Source: Bactericera cockerelli (Eukaryota > Arthropoda > Insecta > Hemiptera > Triozidae). From it: a stretch of DNA of 64,000 bases. Location of the stretch: contig CM044962.1 in assembly GCA_024516035.1 (NCBI GenBank), positions 7,598,659-7,662,658 on the forward strand, in the 5' to 3' direction. Below, one piece after another: positions 24,601 to 29,047 of the stretch. The position numbers and the translations under genes are program-made. Position 1 is the first letter of the stretch; each line of letters starts with the position of its first letter. A model generated the notes under the pieces. The model saw only the letters and a list, made by a program, of their open reading frames with translations, did not search any database and was not told the origin of the DNA.

Positions 24601-27600
24601 ATTATAACCTGGCACTTTACCGCTGTTTATTTATTTTTATTTTGGGCTTGCCGTCGCTTTAAACAGCATGGTCATATCACGACGGGGGTGTTACCCTCCA
24701 TTCGCAGGAAACTTTCAAACCTGATCTCACATTAACCTCACCCAGCCTGGGTTGGGCCGGAATGCCAGCATCACGAAGTCTTCACCTCGCTGGACGTTGC
24801 TCAACTTCGGTGATTCTATGAGAACCGGTGCATTCAACGCACTATCGACGCTGGCTTATTTTTACTAATACAATCTAGTAGGTACTTAAAACTAATAAGT
24901 ATTTTAATTCTAATCTTTAACTACTAATGCATATTAAAATAACTTATGTACAATTGTACATGGACATTTATTTTATTTATTTAGAAACTCTTAATTAGTA
25001 GAACATATATACAGACAAATAATGGTGAAAATTAAATATAAAAATCGACGATATTAATAATATAAACAAGAAAAAATATATATATACATATGTCCAAACT
25101 AAAGGGCAAGGTTATTGCCTATGGCAATCTCTTCCACCCAACCCTTGTTGGGTGGAAGAGAAGAGCGGTAACCACCTAACAGACAAGCAGACTTGTCTGT
25201 TGGGTGGTTACCGGAGGAAAGTTCATGTGGTTTTATCCGCTTCAAATGTCTTTTGTTTTCTATCATACTTACCTCTAATTGTTTTTTTATTAACATTGTA
25301 CCTATACTCAAATAAATAAAGAGGTGCTTTGTTAAACTGTTGGCATAATGGGACTACCTGTCTAGCACTGACAGTCTAAATAAAGCACTACTTATACTTA
25401 AACTTATTGAATTTCTTACCAGGGCCAGCTTTCACCAGCATGTCCACCGCCTCATTCTTCGAGCACTCCGGATGGAACCAATCAAACACGGTGTTGGGGT
25501 CAATGGCCTCATCCAGATCCTCGACCAGGTCACGGAATATCATGCCCTGCTCCCCTGTGCGGTGTGCAGTCACCCAGAGCCACCCATCTCCCAACTCATT
25601 GTGAACAAAGAATATGTCACCTGAGGAAAATATTGAAGAATTAAGATCAATTCATAAAACATAATTAAAAAAAAAAAGAAGATTAGGAATAAAAAAGCCA
25701 GAAAATGATAAATACAATCAAACCTGGTAGTCAAGTGGTTAACGCGCTAGTCTGGTAATCCAGGTAGTGTAGGGATCCGTTGGTTCGAATCCCACCCAGT
25801 GCATGAATTTTTCCTCATTAATTTGATTTTGTGACCACATAATAATAAGACTCCGAGGGTTAGGTGGTAGAAAATGCTATAAACATTAACCTCGCCTGGT
25901 GGTTACCTTCCACTAAAGAGTGTTATTATTATTATAAACCTGGATATAAGAGGAAAATTTCCAGCTCCAATTTATGTCTCTGTAAAAGAAAATAACCTCT
26001 CTAGAAGAGAAACCTGGATGTGAGAGAAGAAATTTCTGATCTCTTGAGTTCTCTTAAATCCAGGTTTGACTTATTATTTTTAAAGTGTGTATATTCAGTA
26101 AAACCATCAATTCAGTAAAACAGGGAGAAGATTAGTGTCTTGCTAAATAACTATCAAGAGAGAACAGACTAGCAAGCAACACTAGCTTGCAGTTCCCCAA
26201 GGGTTTAATGACTTATAAAGAAAGAGCCCAAGTTCTCATAATGGTTGATCACACATAGAAATATGTGCTTCAGAACGAGCCAACTTTTCAACTAAAGTTG
26301 GATGGAGATCATTTAAAAAAATAACAAAAGAGTAAGAATTGTCACAAAAGATCTATCTAAGGTCGCAGTGACAAAGAGCTTTCGTAACAGATAGCCCTAC
26401 CTTTCTGAAATGTCAAGAATTGTACCTTTCTGAAATGTCAGCTCGTCAGTATCTGGCATCTTTGTGTATGGCAGTATAGCCACTATGCGCTTCTTATCAT
26501 TCACTGGCTCCGGAGGAGCACATGGATGCACAAGTCTCTCTCTCTTGAGCAGATCCGAGCAGGACGAGTAGTAGCTGATCAGGTCAGAGAGAGAGTCAAA
26601 CTGGCGACCTCCAATGTAGAAGTCACCGCACACTGCCGTCACCCTGGGGGGGGGGGGGATAAATTAACTCCAGTTAGTTTTCTTTCTTTTAAGAATATAA
26701 AAGTATACCAAGAGAATACACCAGTAAAATACAAACAGAAATGTATGTTGACAATTTTCAGTTTCCTCAGTATTTCTCATTTACAGATACAGTGTGATGT
26801 CAAGCAATCAGTAAGTGAGATAGTTTGGTGTTTGTAAAGATTTACTAAATAAAAATAATAATGTATAAAATTATTACTTTTAGAAACTTATGATACTTTC
26901 AGACAAGTGGGTAATAAATCTCTCTCTTGAATTTTTTTAATACTTTTGGATTTTTTTCTTTATTTTCATTTTATTATTATTATTGATCAATAATCAGAAA
27001 CAATTTATTGTCCAAAAACAAATGCAGTGATGCAATAATGCTGTAGCAATGTAAATATATTAGTTATGTACCTGAAATGGTTGATGCCAGCCTTGCCCAG
27101 GTAAGAAAGCACATAGGAGCCAGGCTTGCGGTCACTTTCTCGTACTAGATAGCTACCAAGCTCTCCTAGCTCCCACAGTCTCTCTTCTGCAGTGTATCTG
27201 TCCAGCCGTCCATGGTACCATCTGATAATAAAAGGATTAATCAGGAATTGTGTGATTAAAAATTTGCAATTATCATGCAACAATTCTCCACTTGTCAGTT
27301 CCTGTACCTCTTCTTTCATGTCTTGATATGTTCTTCCTCATCTCAATTGACATAACTAATTTTAAATGTTAAATAACTTTAATGTTATGTACATTTTTTG
27401 ACATAAAAAGTTGGAAATCAAACCTGGGAACTCTAAACCCTGAAGTCATTCTGGTAATTAGTAATCTGAAAAGTTCCGTAGATCAAGAAATTTAGGTGTT
27501 AGTACATTTCCATCAATTTTTCTCTGTCTCTTACAGTTTTGGCTGTACATAATATTTTGTTTTGTTTGTTTGGTATCTTATTTTTTTTTTCTTTTTTTTC

Positions 27601-28373
27601 TCTCTTTTTTTGGGGGTTCAGCCTGAGATCATGGGGGTGCAGCAAAAACACTATAATTTCTGTACAACCAAAATGGTAATAGATGGAGAAAAATTGATGA
27701 GAGCAAACCATCTTCTTTTTAATAGATCAACCCAAAGAACTTATCAGATTAAATATACAACTTTGTGTTTTGGAGTTTAAGTTTGGGTTCAATTCCCAAC
27801 TTTTTATCAAAAAGTATTCTAGAAAGTCTAATACAATAATATTTTAACATTAAAAAAAAACTCTTCTTGTATTTTTTCAGTCAGGAGCCCTATCTTACAG
27901 TGGCAGAAAGATTATTTGAATAAAAAAATTACTATTGCAAAAATAACAATTTCATAAATCATGTTTGTGTTAATCAAATGATGAATGATGTCACAAAATT
28001 ACTCAAAACCACCTCACTAACAGAATTCATACTTGGGACTTGAACCACCAGCCTGCAAGTGTTGTGTCTGTAAACTTATTTAATCAAGCTACTGAGGTTA
28101 GTTATTTTTTTATTTTAATTTATTTATTTTACAATGAAATTTGATATACACTCAATGACAATTAACATAGGTACCTCAGAATTTCTTAGCTACTTACTGA
28201 TTTTCAGGAGGTGCCACAAAGACCACATCATCAGGAGGGGGAGGCAAGTCCTCATCTCCGGGCATGAATGGATCAAAATCCTCGGCTGCCCCCTCATCAC
28301 TCCCGGGACTAGGTAAATTGTGACTGGGAGTGAAGAATGGGAGTCCCGGACCTCCCCGGATAAACTCTGCCAT
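2709..28373 (-). CDS. RASA1: p120 RasGAP (RASA1/vap-like), 18 coding exons
   Basis: A Ras GTPase-activating protein that is recruited to phosphotyrosine proteins and speeds GTP hydrolysis by Ras. Exons (minus strand, 5' to 3'): 28373-28198, 27221-27072, 26643-26426, 25620-25420, 23479-23268, 21098-20993, 16044-15923, 15074-14913, 13301-13137, 12366-12299, 11231-11111, 10382-10162, 9296-9092, 7038-6923, 5766-5574, 5121-4993, 4154-4026, 2783-2709. Every junction is GT-AG and all phases agree, giving 2769 nt or 922 aa. Domain order is SH2 (residues about 59-150), SH3 (about 165-225), SH2 (about 231-315), PH (about 354-450), C2 (about 465-570), RasGAP (about 600-900). Key motifs are YLVRES and FLVRPS in the SH2 domains, LLRGDSL with the arginine finger (Arg669), and FLRLLCPALLNP. 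The family assignment comes from recalled RASA1 sequence. The N-terminus is shorter than in vertebrates, and an upstream exon cannot be excluded. Repeat arrays flank many exons. Confidence 0.95.
2924..3110 (+). mobile_element. tRNA-headed SINE family S6
   Basis: TTCTCAGTGGTTAAGAGCAT, GTGGGTTCAAATCCCGGCCG, tail CCGTTTTCGGAATGGCATGG. In RASA1 intron 17. Confidence 0.8.
3115..3343. repeat. Five dispersed copies of a palindromic 21-bp motif
   Basis: Motif of the form GGTATCATATGTGATAGACA at 3115-3136, 3154-3174, 3198-3218, 3257-3277 and 3323-3343. The core ATCAnATGTGAT is a near palindrome. Spacing grows from 39 to 66 bp. Confidence 0.6.
3539..3680 (+). repeat. Dispersed repeat R1 (GGGTGGAAGAGATTGCC family)
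   Basis: Signature TTGGGTGGAAGAGATTGCCA, TAGGCAATAACCC, ending CCTAATAAAGCGTTGTATAA and AAT repeats. A 150-350-bp 3'-end-like element with a built-in AATAAA. Other copies: 6555-6915(-), 9785-9970(-), 11690-11775(-), 15108-15275(+), 24955-25145(-), 33758-33925(+), 36590-36775(-), 40385-40590(-), 42390-42490(-), 55985-56055(-), 57815-57900(-). Origin unknown; possibly a LINE or SINE 3' module. Confidence 0.75.
3945..4010 (+). mobile_element. S1-like SINE tail fragment
   Basis: CTGCTGGAATAAAGGGACTT...CGGCAGTATAAACAAGG, just downstream of RASA1 exon 17's donor. Confidence 0.5.
4026..4154 (-). CDS. RASA1: RASA1 exon 17, C-terminal region
   Basis: Encodes NVSEKPGTAEADKLKGDVGR, then DLATIHHICVTHLKELQTMS. 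Corresponds to the RDLA.LH.ICV.H..EL.T.S stretch near the RASA1 C-terminus. Acceptor is TTTCAG|AAC and donor is CAG|GTGAGA. Confidence 0.93.
4236..4480 (+). mobile_element. LINE reverse-transcriptase C-terminal fragment
   Basis: Translates as HLVPVAIETMGPICKDGKKF, then GEKRAKSYLMQRISLAVQVG and NAASVLRTM. This is the recurring C-terminal tail of many arthropod non-LTR retrotransposons (PVA.ET.G..., L.QRIS.A.Q.GNA). 5'-truncated fragment in RASA1 intron 16. Confidence 0.7.
4549..4926. mobile_element. pogo/Tigger-like MITE
   Basis: Ends CAGTAGAACCCCGTTATTAT and ATAATAACGGGGTTCTACT form the inverted repeats and are flanked by TA. Internal repeats of GTTCATAATA. No transposase. Sequence after it (ATTCCACTGTGA) looks like a related end. 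Confidence 0.7.
4993..5121 (-). CDS. RASA1: RASA1 exon 16, RasGAP C-terminal helices
   Basis: Encodes VAKCLMNLASLVEFGGKEQY, then MEVVNPFILKNKERMVVFLD. This matches the conserved NLA.LVEFG.KE.YM..VNPFI segment. Phase 0 at both ends. Confidence 0.95.
5168..5298 (-). mobile_element. tRNA-headed SINE family S2
   Basis: Minus strand: GACCTCAGTAGCTTGATCGA, TAAGGCAGCGGACTTGTAAC, then TAGTTGTGATATCA and the tail ATATGATAACTTTTT. Confidence 0.82.
5405..5570 (-). mobile_element. tRNA-headed SINE family S4, truncated
   Basis: Minus head GATTGGCGCAGTGGTAAGGT and CCCGGGTTCGAACCCCCCAC, with a short tail ending ATTTCGTAGCC-like. It directly abuts the RASA1 exon 15 donor. Confidence 0.7.
5574..5766 (-). 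CDS. RASA1: RASA1 exon 15, RasGAP signature
   Basis: Encodes TLRYICHCLQRSVLAKWPHE, RTRVVSGFIFLRLLCPALLN and PRQFGLLP, ending SRSLIM. FLRLLCPALLNP is the RasGAP FLRxxxPAxxxP signature. Its acceptor and first 30 nt or so are repeated four further times upstream (5767-6480). Confidence 0.96.
5730..6470 (-). repeat. Acceptor-side tandem array at RASA1 exon 15 (5 copies)
   Basis: The acceptor CCTCCACAG|AAC recurs with exon base 1 at 5766 (real), 5917, 6080, 6221 and 6362 (periods 151, 163, 141, 141). Each copy includes about 30 nt of exon (TLRYICHCLQ) and its polypyrimidine tract, plus an intronic spacer with CACGAGACTGCACGAA. Confidence 0.92.
6472..6532 (-). mobile_element. S5 SINE head fragment
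   Basis: GATTCAAACCAACGGATACC, GCGCGTTAACCACTTGACTA. Ends the acceptor array of RASA1 exon 15. Confidence 0.7.
6555..6915 (-). repeat. R1 repeat
   Basis: Begins TATTATACAACGCTTTATTA and ends GGCGGGGTTATTGCCTAGAG, CAATCTCTTCCACCCAACCC, directly against RASA1 exon 14's donor. An unrelated 100-bp stretch is embedded near 6710-6810. Confidence 0.7.
6923..7038 (-). CDS. RASA1: RASA1 exon 14, RasGAP domain
   Basis: Encodes LNPNKMESPEEACANAEFLL, then QVLDDVTLSIFMCADACP. This matches the region between KQSCE and TLRYI in the RASA1 GAP domain. Acceptor is TTCTCAG|TTG and donor is CCGCG|GTGAGT. Confidence 0.9.
7115..7268 (+). mobile_element. S2 SINE
   Basis: GACCTCAGTGGCTTGGTCGA, GGTGGTTCAAGTCCCGGTTT, tail CACGAAAGTGAATAACACAA, ATATGATAACTTTT. 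80 bp upstream of RASA1 exon 14. Confidence 0.85.
7611..7690 (+). mobile_element. tRNA-headed SINE family S3, head only
   Basis: GTCACCGTGGCCGAGTGAGT, TAGCGCGCTAGCCGCACGGT, GGTCGATCCCCAGCGGGGCA. Directly upstream of the exon 13 copy array. Confidence 0.78.
7715..9091 (-). repeat. Donor-side array at RASA1 exon 13: about 7 partial exon copies in a minisatellite
   Basis: Copies of the exon 13 3' part with donor at 7815-7946, 7997-8050, 8090-8160 (rearranged), 8399-8530, 8584-8646, 8745-8803 and 8940-8998. Spacers are runs of CCCCTTCAAAATCCACA and AACAACAAAAAA. The long copies begin at CGGGGCGAC, the arginine-finger codon, fused to the spacer. They lack an acceptor, so cannot be used as exons alone. 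Confidence 0.92.
9092..9296 (-). CDS. RASA1: RASA1 exon 13, RasGAP catalytic core with arginine finger
   Basis: Encodes LLTSLNDSEIAGEDETSHLL followed by RGDSLTTSLMDLYMRSVCGD and ending in ETKQSCE. The Arg in LLRGDSL (residue 669) is at the arginine-finger position that enters the Ras active site. Acceptor is CTCCAG|A and donor is TGTGAG|GTGAGT. The distal part is copied seven or so times in the downstream intron (7710-9091). Confidence 0.95.
9500..9711 (-). mobile_element. tRNA-headed SINE family S1
   Basis: Reading minus: CCCGGTAGCTCAGTGGTAAA (A box), GTGGGTTCGAAACCCAGCCG (B box), tail with GGGATTTTTACCACATAATA and an (ATT)n end. In RASA1 intron 12. Confidence 0.85.
9752..9790 (+). mobile_element. 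5S-headed SINE, short 5' fragment
   Basis: GCCAGCGTCGATGGCAAACT followed by GAATACCCAGTTCT, then replaced by another repeat. Confidence 0.55.
10068..10145. repeat. Dispersed repeat R4, 75 bp
   Basis: AAATAAAGAGGTGCTATATT...GACAGTCTAAATAAAGCACT. The second copy at 25311-25392 is also within 30 bp of a RASA1 donor (exon 4; here exon 12). Confidence 0.75.
10162..10382 (-). CDS. RASA1: RASA1 exon 12, C2-GAP junction
   Basis: Encodes EDWFSLAGVTPIGEWGSLRL, RFRYSHDLVMPSEEYSPLQQ and the start of the GAP domain (ALATVCHGDRSRLASSLLRI). Acceptor is CCCCAG|ACG and donor is TTCAG|GTATTG. The spacing of the motifs is as in RASA1. Confidence 0.95.
10400..10920. other. RASA1 intron 11, AT-rich, nothing recognised
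   Basis: Poly-A runs and unique AT-rich sequence between exons 12 and 11. Confidence 0.55.
10925..11018 (-). mobile_element. S2 SINE, head-truncated
   Basis: Tail and B-box half (GGTTCAAGTCCCGGTTTCAG on minus), joined to an S6 SINE. Confidence 0.75.
11018..11098 (-). mobile_element. S6 SINE head fragment
   Basis: Minus strand AGCAGTGGCCTAGTGGTTCA and TTTCGAATCTCGGCCGGAGT. Abuts RASA1 exon 11's donor region. Confidence 0.7.
11111..11231 (-). CDS. RASA1: RASA1 exon 11, C2 domain end
   Basis: Encodes DVPPDILTFTITLYNKGKRS, then KDTQVAELTVDLNTLVNGEE. This matches the distal C2 of p120 RasGAP (PPDI...F.ITL.NK...SKD). Acceptor is TTCTAG|CG and donor is GAG|GTAAGA. Confidence 0.93.
11298..11458 (+). 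repeat. Dispersed repeat R2 (about 160 bp)
   Basis: GGTGGCGTCATCGTGAACGA, CAATGCTGGTCTACTCCCTG, TTTATAGTCCCCCAGC. Other copies: 22025-22070(+, end only), 22955-23112(-), 24363-24530(+), 38915-39030(+, 3' part repeated). Possibly a MITE; class unknown. Confidence 0.75.
11541..11647. repeat. Compound (GT)n-(GA)n-(GT)n microsatellite
   Basis: About 40 bp of GT, 30 bp of GA and 30 bp of GT, interrupted by AAATGAGTGAGT. Confidence 0.97.
11910..12082 (+). repeat. Dispersed repeat R5
   Basis: Shares AACCACATATTTCTATGTG and GATCAACCAT with the reverse copy at 26150-26340 (ACACATAGAAATATGTGCTT). Confidence 0.6.
12085..12278 (+). mobile_element. S4 SINE 3' part
   Basis: GCCCATCAGAGGGGAGGCAT, CACAGACCACAAGCGTCTTC, GGCTGTGAAACACTCATCTT. 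Ends 20 bp before the exon 10 donor. Confidence 0.8.
12299..12366 (-). CDS. RASA1: RASA1 exon 10, C2 domain
   Basis: A 68-nt exon encoding VKVARTKVKSGSDPMFDEEF and LL. It matches the C2 segment in which the strand ends before FDD. Acceptor is TTTCAG|GTG; donor is CTAGA|GTAAGT, giving an Asp split codon with exon 11. Confidence 0.9.
12476..12775 (+). mobile_element. S3 SINE, full length (about 300 bp)
   Basis: Head GTCACCGTGGCAGAGTGAGT with B box GGGTTCGATCCCC. Body CTCTGTACTTGGATGTACGG; 3' part CTTAGTAGTGCTGCGCTACC and CTTGTGCTTCACCACAAATA. Confidence 0.86.
12777..12882 (-). mobile_element. S1 SINE, head fragment
   Basis: Minus strand has CCGGTAGCTCAGTGGTAAAG and CGCGGGTTCGAGACCC. Tail lost; abuts an S3 SINE. 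Confidence 0.75.
13028..13107. repeat. Duplicated segment shared with 16146-16217
   Basis: TATACAAATTTTCGATAAGA and GCGCCGTATAATTATTTAAG occur in both places, one beside exon 9's donor and one 100 bp from exon 7's acceptor. Confidence 0.8.
13137..13301 (-). CDS. RASA1: RASA1 exon 9, PH-C2 junction
   Basis: Encodes EWITALRPHCVPQM (end of PH), then LRCLSLHLLEAHRLPSKLVP (first C2 strands) and CVISLNQ. Acceptor is CCCCAG|GAG and donor is CAG|GTGAGA. A copy of its first 40 nt or so with the acceptor lies in the array at 13797-13840. Confidence 0.92.
13310..14220 (-). repeat. Acceptor-side minisatellite at RASA1 exon 9 with exon copy
   Basis: Units of AGGTAATTTATGGTTTAGTT, ATTATGGTTTAGTAACAG from just upstream of the acceptor. 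One copy of the exon's first 40 nt with acceptor at 13797-13840. An unrelated AT-rich insertion lies at 13845-14110. Confidence 0.88.
14335..14750 (-). repeat. Donor-side duplication at RASA1 exon 8
   Basis: The last 57 nt of exon 8 with donor (ACCTGGGTGGTCTCCGCATA on plus) recur at 14606-14662. A flanking block GTTGAGTCACCAGTGGTGGT occurs at 14350 and 14695. Confidence 0.85.
14751..14900. repeat. AT-rich TATTAATAAAAA palindromic tract
   Basis: Runs of TATTAATAAAAATATTAAT with self-complementary structure. No gene content. Confidence 0.8.
14913..15074 (-). CDS. RASA1: RASA1 exon 8, PH domain end
   Basis: Encodes KPKGLIDLACAYLYPVHDSV, then FSRQFCFQIVERALP. The last 57 nt or so of the exon plus its donor are repeated about 300 bp downstream (14606-14662). 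Confidence 0.93.
15294..15525. mobile_element. piggyBac-like MITE
   Basis: About 230 bp with ends TTGACGCCTGAACTGTT and ACGCTAGGCGTTAA. A second copy at 55688-55910 in the opposite orientation has TTAACGCCTAGCG / CAGGCGTTAA, so TTAA borders are visible on both sides there. Confidence 0.7.
15923..16044 (-). CDS. RASA1: RASA1 exon 7, PH domain start
   Basis: Encodes MQGYLLKKSEKNKKWKSLYF, then VFIVDGTDTHLCFYDNPK. This is the typical start of a PH domain, with basic loop residues and the invariant Trp of the KKWK motif region. Acceptor is CCCCAG|GC and donor is AAG|GTACGA. Confidence 0.93.
16467..17190 (-). repeat. Repeat family A, full-length reverse copy
   Basis: Begins with the palindrome TTCCGAGAAATTTCTAATAT, TAGAAATCGGAAGT, and runs to CAATCACGAGGAAGTATTGT, TGGCAGTG at 17170. 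Joined to a second, truncated copy at 17200. Confidence 0.75.
17200..17773 (-). repeat. Repeat family A, copy interrupted by the LINE
   Basis: Left part up to the LINE target duplication. The right part continues at 20914-20965 (TTTAATAAAAAATCTCAAAA, TTGCCACCCG). Confidence 0.78.
17774..20913 (+). mobile_element. RTE-like non-LTR retrotransposon, nearly full length
   Basis: About 3.1 kb, inserted in RASA1 intron 6 in the opposite orientation to the gene. It has a 180-bp 5' leader, one long ORF and a short 3' end of GGTAA repeats. It is flanked by the 15-bp duplication TAAGTGATTTAATAA (17759-17773 and 20914-20928). The target was another dispersed repeat (family A), whose sequence resumes after the LINE. 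Only one defect is visible, so insertion looks recent. Confidence 0.92.
17954..20893 (+). pseudogene. LINE endonuclease/reverse transcriptase ORF with one nonsense codon
   Basis: The frame runs 980 codons, interrupted only by TAA at 20282-20284. N-terminal APE endonuclease motifs: LATWNVRTL, IIALQEIRWQG, LIMGDFNAQIG, IDHVLVSKRH, SDHYLV. RT motifs: APGEDGVVAELIK, YRGITLLSTAYKVL, FIDFKQAFDQI (catalytic Asp), GVRQGDSLSATLF, CAYADDIALIS (catalytic Asp pair). After the stop the same frame continues with VTKFKYLGEIINNNG and ends GRPRMRWIDDV...GLQ-like tail SGL at 20893. The stop falls between RT and C-terminal domain, so a truncated product would keep the catalytic residues. Clade call (RTE) is from overall motif style. 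Confidence 0.9.
20993..21098 (-). CDS. RASA1: RASA1 exon 6, SH2-PH linker
   Basis: Encodes about 35 residues (TVSEVDAKIKPVQHAEKIYA, then TLRECREQVGLKKIK). This is the linker between the second SH2 and the PH domain. Acceptor is TTCATAG|ACT and donor is AAAG|GTATGT. Confidence 0.9.
21225..21800. mobile_element. Foldback MITE family M1, interrupted by an S3 SINE
   Basis: Left TCCAAATATTTCCATTTTAT to 21352; right TAAAAGAACTGGTAGCAAGA to AAGAAAAATACGGC at 21797. The SINE 21353-21642 sits between. Confidence 0.72.
21353..21642 (-). mobile_element. S3 SINE with 11-bp target duplication
   Basis: Reverse copy, head at the right (GTCACTGTGGCAGAGTGAGT on minus). Flanked by TTAACCTATAA at 21342-21352 and 21643-21653. 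Inserted into a foldback MITE (family M1), which resumes after it. Confidence 0.85.
22125..22245. repeat. Dispersed repeat R7 with poly-C
   Basis: TTGCTGGGGTTTCTTGGAAA, poly-C run, GGCTACGCCACTGG. Second copy at 33008-33168, which begins AGTGGCATAGCTAG, so ends are inverted (AGTGGCGTAGC). Confidence 0.7.
22275..22404. mobile_element. MITE family M3
   Basis: About 130 bp with inverted ends GGGCGAAATTAATAGAC / GTCTATTAATTACGCCC. Second copy at 43502-43642. Confidence 0.75.
22443..22748 (-). mobile_element. S4 SINE, full length
   Basis: Reverse copy. Head at the right with the B-box complement GGGGGATCGAACC; body GTGCTGGGTCAACACAAGCG; tail at 22443. Confidence 0.84.
23268..23479 (-). CDS. RASA1: RASA1 exon 5, second SH2
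   Basis: Encodes GSFLVRPSDNSPGDYSLFFH through MMGGRTFECLDAVINRYRKE. The phosphate-binding Arg of FLVRPS is present. The acceptor is CTACAG|GC. The first part of the exon is copied four more times upstream in the intron (see array 23480-24335), but only this copy continues into the rest of the exon and has the GTGAGT donor. Confidence 0.95.
23480..24335 (-). repeat. Acceptor-side array at RASA1 exon 5 (4 extra partial copies)
   Basis: 120-bp units with the exon's start (GSFLVRPSDYSLFFHINNQI) at 23540-23605, 23660-23725 and 23781-23845, plus an older copy at 24251-24330 that keeps the NSPGD codons. Units 2-4 lack 15 bp of the exon. Spacer contains TTGGGTGGAAGAGATTGCC, a piece of repeat R1. The S4 SINE 23878-24200 lies inside the array. 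Confidence 0.93.
23878..24200 (+). mobile_element. S4 SINE, full length
   Basis: GCGATTAGCTCAGTGGTTAA, TTGCCATGCGGAAGGTCCCG, GGTTCGAACCCCCGCGCCGA. Body and tail as consensus. Head could fold as a tRNA, but it continues into the SINE body. Inserted next to the exon 5 copy array. Confidence 0.88.
24645..24860 (-). mobile_element. 5S-rRNA-headed SINE, full copy
   Basis: Reverse complement of the element at 96-320: the tail (CGCTTTAAACAGCATGGTCA) is first, the 5S-like head (CAACTTCGGTGATTCTATGA, GAACCGGTGCATTCAACGC) last. In RASA1 intron 4. Confidence 0.85.
25311..25392. repeat. Dispersed repeat R4, second copy
   Basis: AAATAAAGAGGTGCTTTGTT...GACAGTCTAAATAAAGCACT, about 85% like 10068-10145 by eye. 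Confidence 0.75.
25420..25620 (-). CDS. RASA1: RASA1 exon 4, SH3 end and second SH2 start
   Basis: Encodes DIFFVHNELGDGWLWVT (SH3 core), the inter-domain EDLDEAID stretch and DWFHPECSKNEAVDML, which opens the second SH2. Acceptor is TTTCCTCAG|GTGACA and donor is CCTG|GTAAGA. Confidence 0.93.
25724..25932 (+). mobile_element. tRNA-headed SINE family S5
   Basis: CTGGTAGTCAAGTGGTTAAC, GTTGGTTCGAATCCCACCCA, tail TTAACCTCGCCTGGTGGTTA, CCTTCCACTAAAGAGTGTTA. The tail is the source of the unit in the 52440-53155 array. Confidence 0.84.
25935..26072. mobile_element. pogo-like MITE
   Basis: AACCTGGATATAAGAGGAAA ... TCTTAAATCCAGGTTT, 138 bp with inverted ends; same family as the outer element at 35352. 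Confidence 0.65.
26400..26443 (-). repeat. 25-bp duplication of the RASA1 exon 3 donor
   Basis: Minus strand GACATTTCAGAAAGGTA occurs twice, giving donors at 26425 and about 26400. Use of the second would add codons TILDIS and shift the frame. Confidence 0.85.
26426..26643 (-). CDS. RASA1: RASA1 exon 3, SH2 end and SH3 start
   Basis: Encodes VTAVCGDFYIGGRQFDSLSD (SH2 C-terminal half) and the start of the SH3 (VAILPYTKMPDTDELTFQKG). The acceptor follows a poly-C tract. The donor AAAG|GTACAA is duplicated 25 bp downstream as AAAG|GTAGGG. The first copy is chosen because it joins exon 4 as QKGDIFF. Confidence 0.93.
26645..27070. other. RASA1 intron 2, no repeat recognised
   Basis: Unlike the other introns, this one and intron 1 hold little recognisable repeat DNA. 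Confidence 0.5.
27072..27221 (-). CDS. RASA1: RASA1 exon 2, first SH2 (N-terminal half)
   Basis: Encodes QWYHGRLDR and the phosphotyrosine pocket motif GSYLVRESD, whose Arg contacts phosphate in SH2 domains, ending in NHFR. Acceptor is TTATCAG|A and donor is TTTCAG|GTACAT. The phases match exons 1 and 3. Confidence 0.93.
27230..27970. other. RASA1 intron 1, mostly unassigned
   Basis: AT-rich; no coding or RNA signal. An old S2 SINE follows at 27975. Confidence 0.5.
27975..28105 (-). mobile_element. S2 SINE, old diverged copy
   Basis: Minus strand AACCTCAGTAGCTTGATTAA and GGTTCAAGTCCCAAGTATG; many substitutions. In RASA1 intron 1. Confidence 0.65.
28198..28373 (-). CDS. RASA1: RASA1 exon 1, acidic/proline-rich N-terminus
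   Basis: Encodes residues 1-58 from the ATG at 28373, starting MAEFIRGGPG and ending in the acidic, proline-rich stretch DEDLPPPPDD just before the first SH2. The donor is CA|GTAAGT at 28197. The open frame continues upstream to about 28451, where a possible acceptor (TGTAG|GCC) follows an in-frame stop. The true start could therefore lie in an unseen upstream exon; I chose the first internal ATG. Confidence 0.75.
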
Positions 28374-29045
28374 CAAATCTCTTCCCTCAGCAACCTTATC
28401 ATTCAGATAGGCAAGGGAAAACAAGTTTTTGAATTCCACGGTTTTCTGGGCCTACACTTGATTATTCTTGACTTGCCGCTGAATTACTTATAAATGAGAT
28501 TGCTCATGCATTAAGATTGGCTCAGAGATTTTTGAAATCCACAGGTTCCTGAAAGAATGTTTTCTTACTGCAAAACTAGAAGATGGAACATTCACTTGGA
28601 GATTAAGTTCCCTAGTTTTCCTTATTACTTATTGATTTCTATATTTAGCAAACACTTCGTCGGAATCTTACAAACACAAAAGGTTTCCCACTTGTTCATG
28701 AACCAAATTATAAAACACTTCAATTAAAAAAATATTTATTTTATTACTAAGCTTGTAAAATGAAAAATCGAATTAATTATTGATTACATTTTCACGTATG
28801 ATTGACGATACACGATACTCGGTAGATACGATATACGATTTTCTTGGGATTTCAGATTTTTTTAATTTTATGATTATGAATATTATGATTCATAAAATTC
28901 ATTTTTTTTTCTTCATTGATTAATTTTCTTTTTGTTTTTCATTCATTCAACTTTAAAATCATGAATTCATGAATAGATAAAGGATGAGTTTTATTAATAC
29001 CAACTGTTTCAACAGTGGCATAATATATAGTCGTATTTTTGTTTC
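28374..29045. promoter_or_regulatory. RASA1 5' region, probable UTR and promoter
   Basis: Sequence between the RASA1 start and the first intergenic MITE. AT-rich with no clear core promoter motif; assigned only by position. Confidence 0.3.
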
Positions 29046-29047
29046 TA

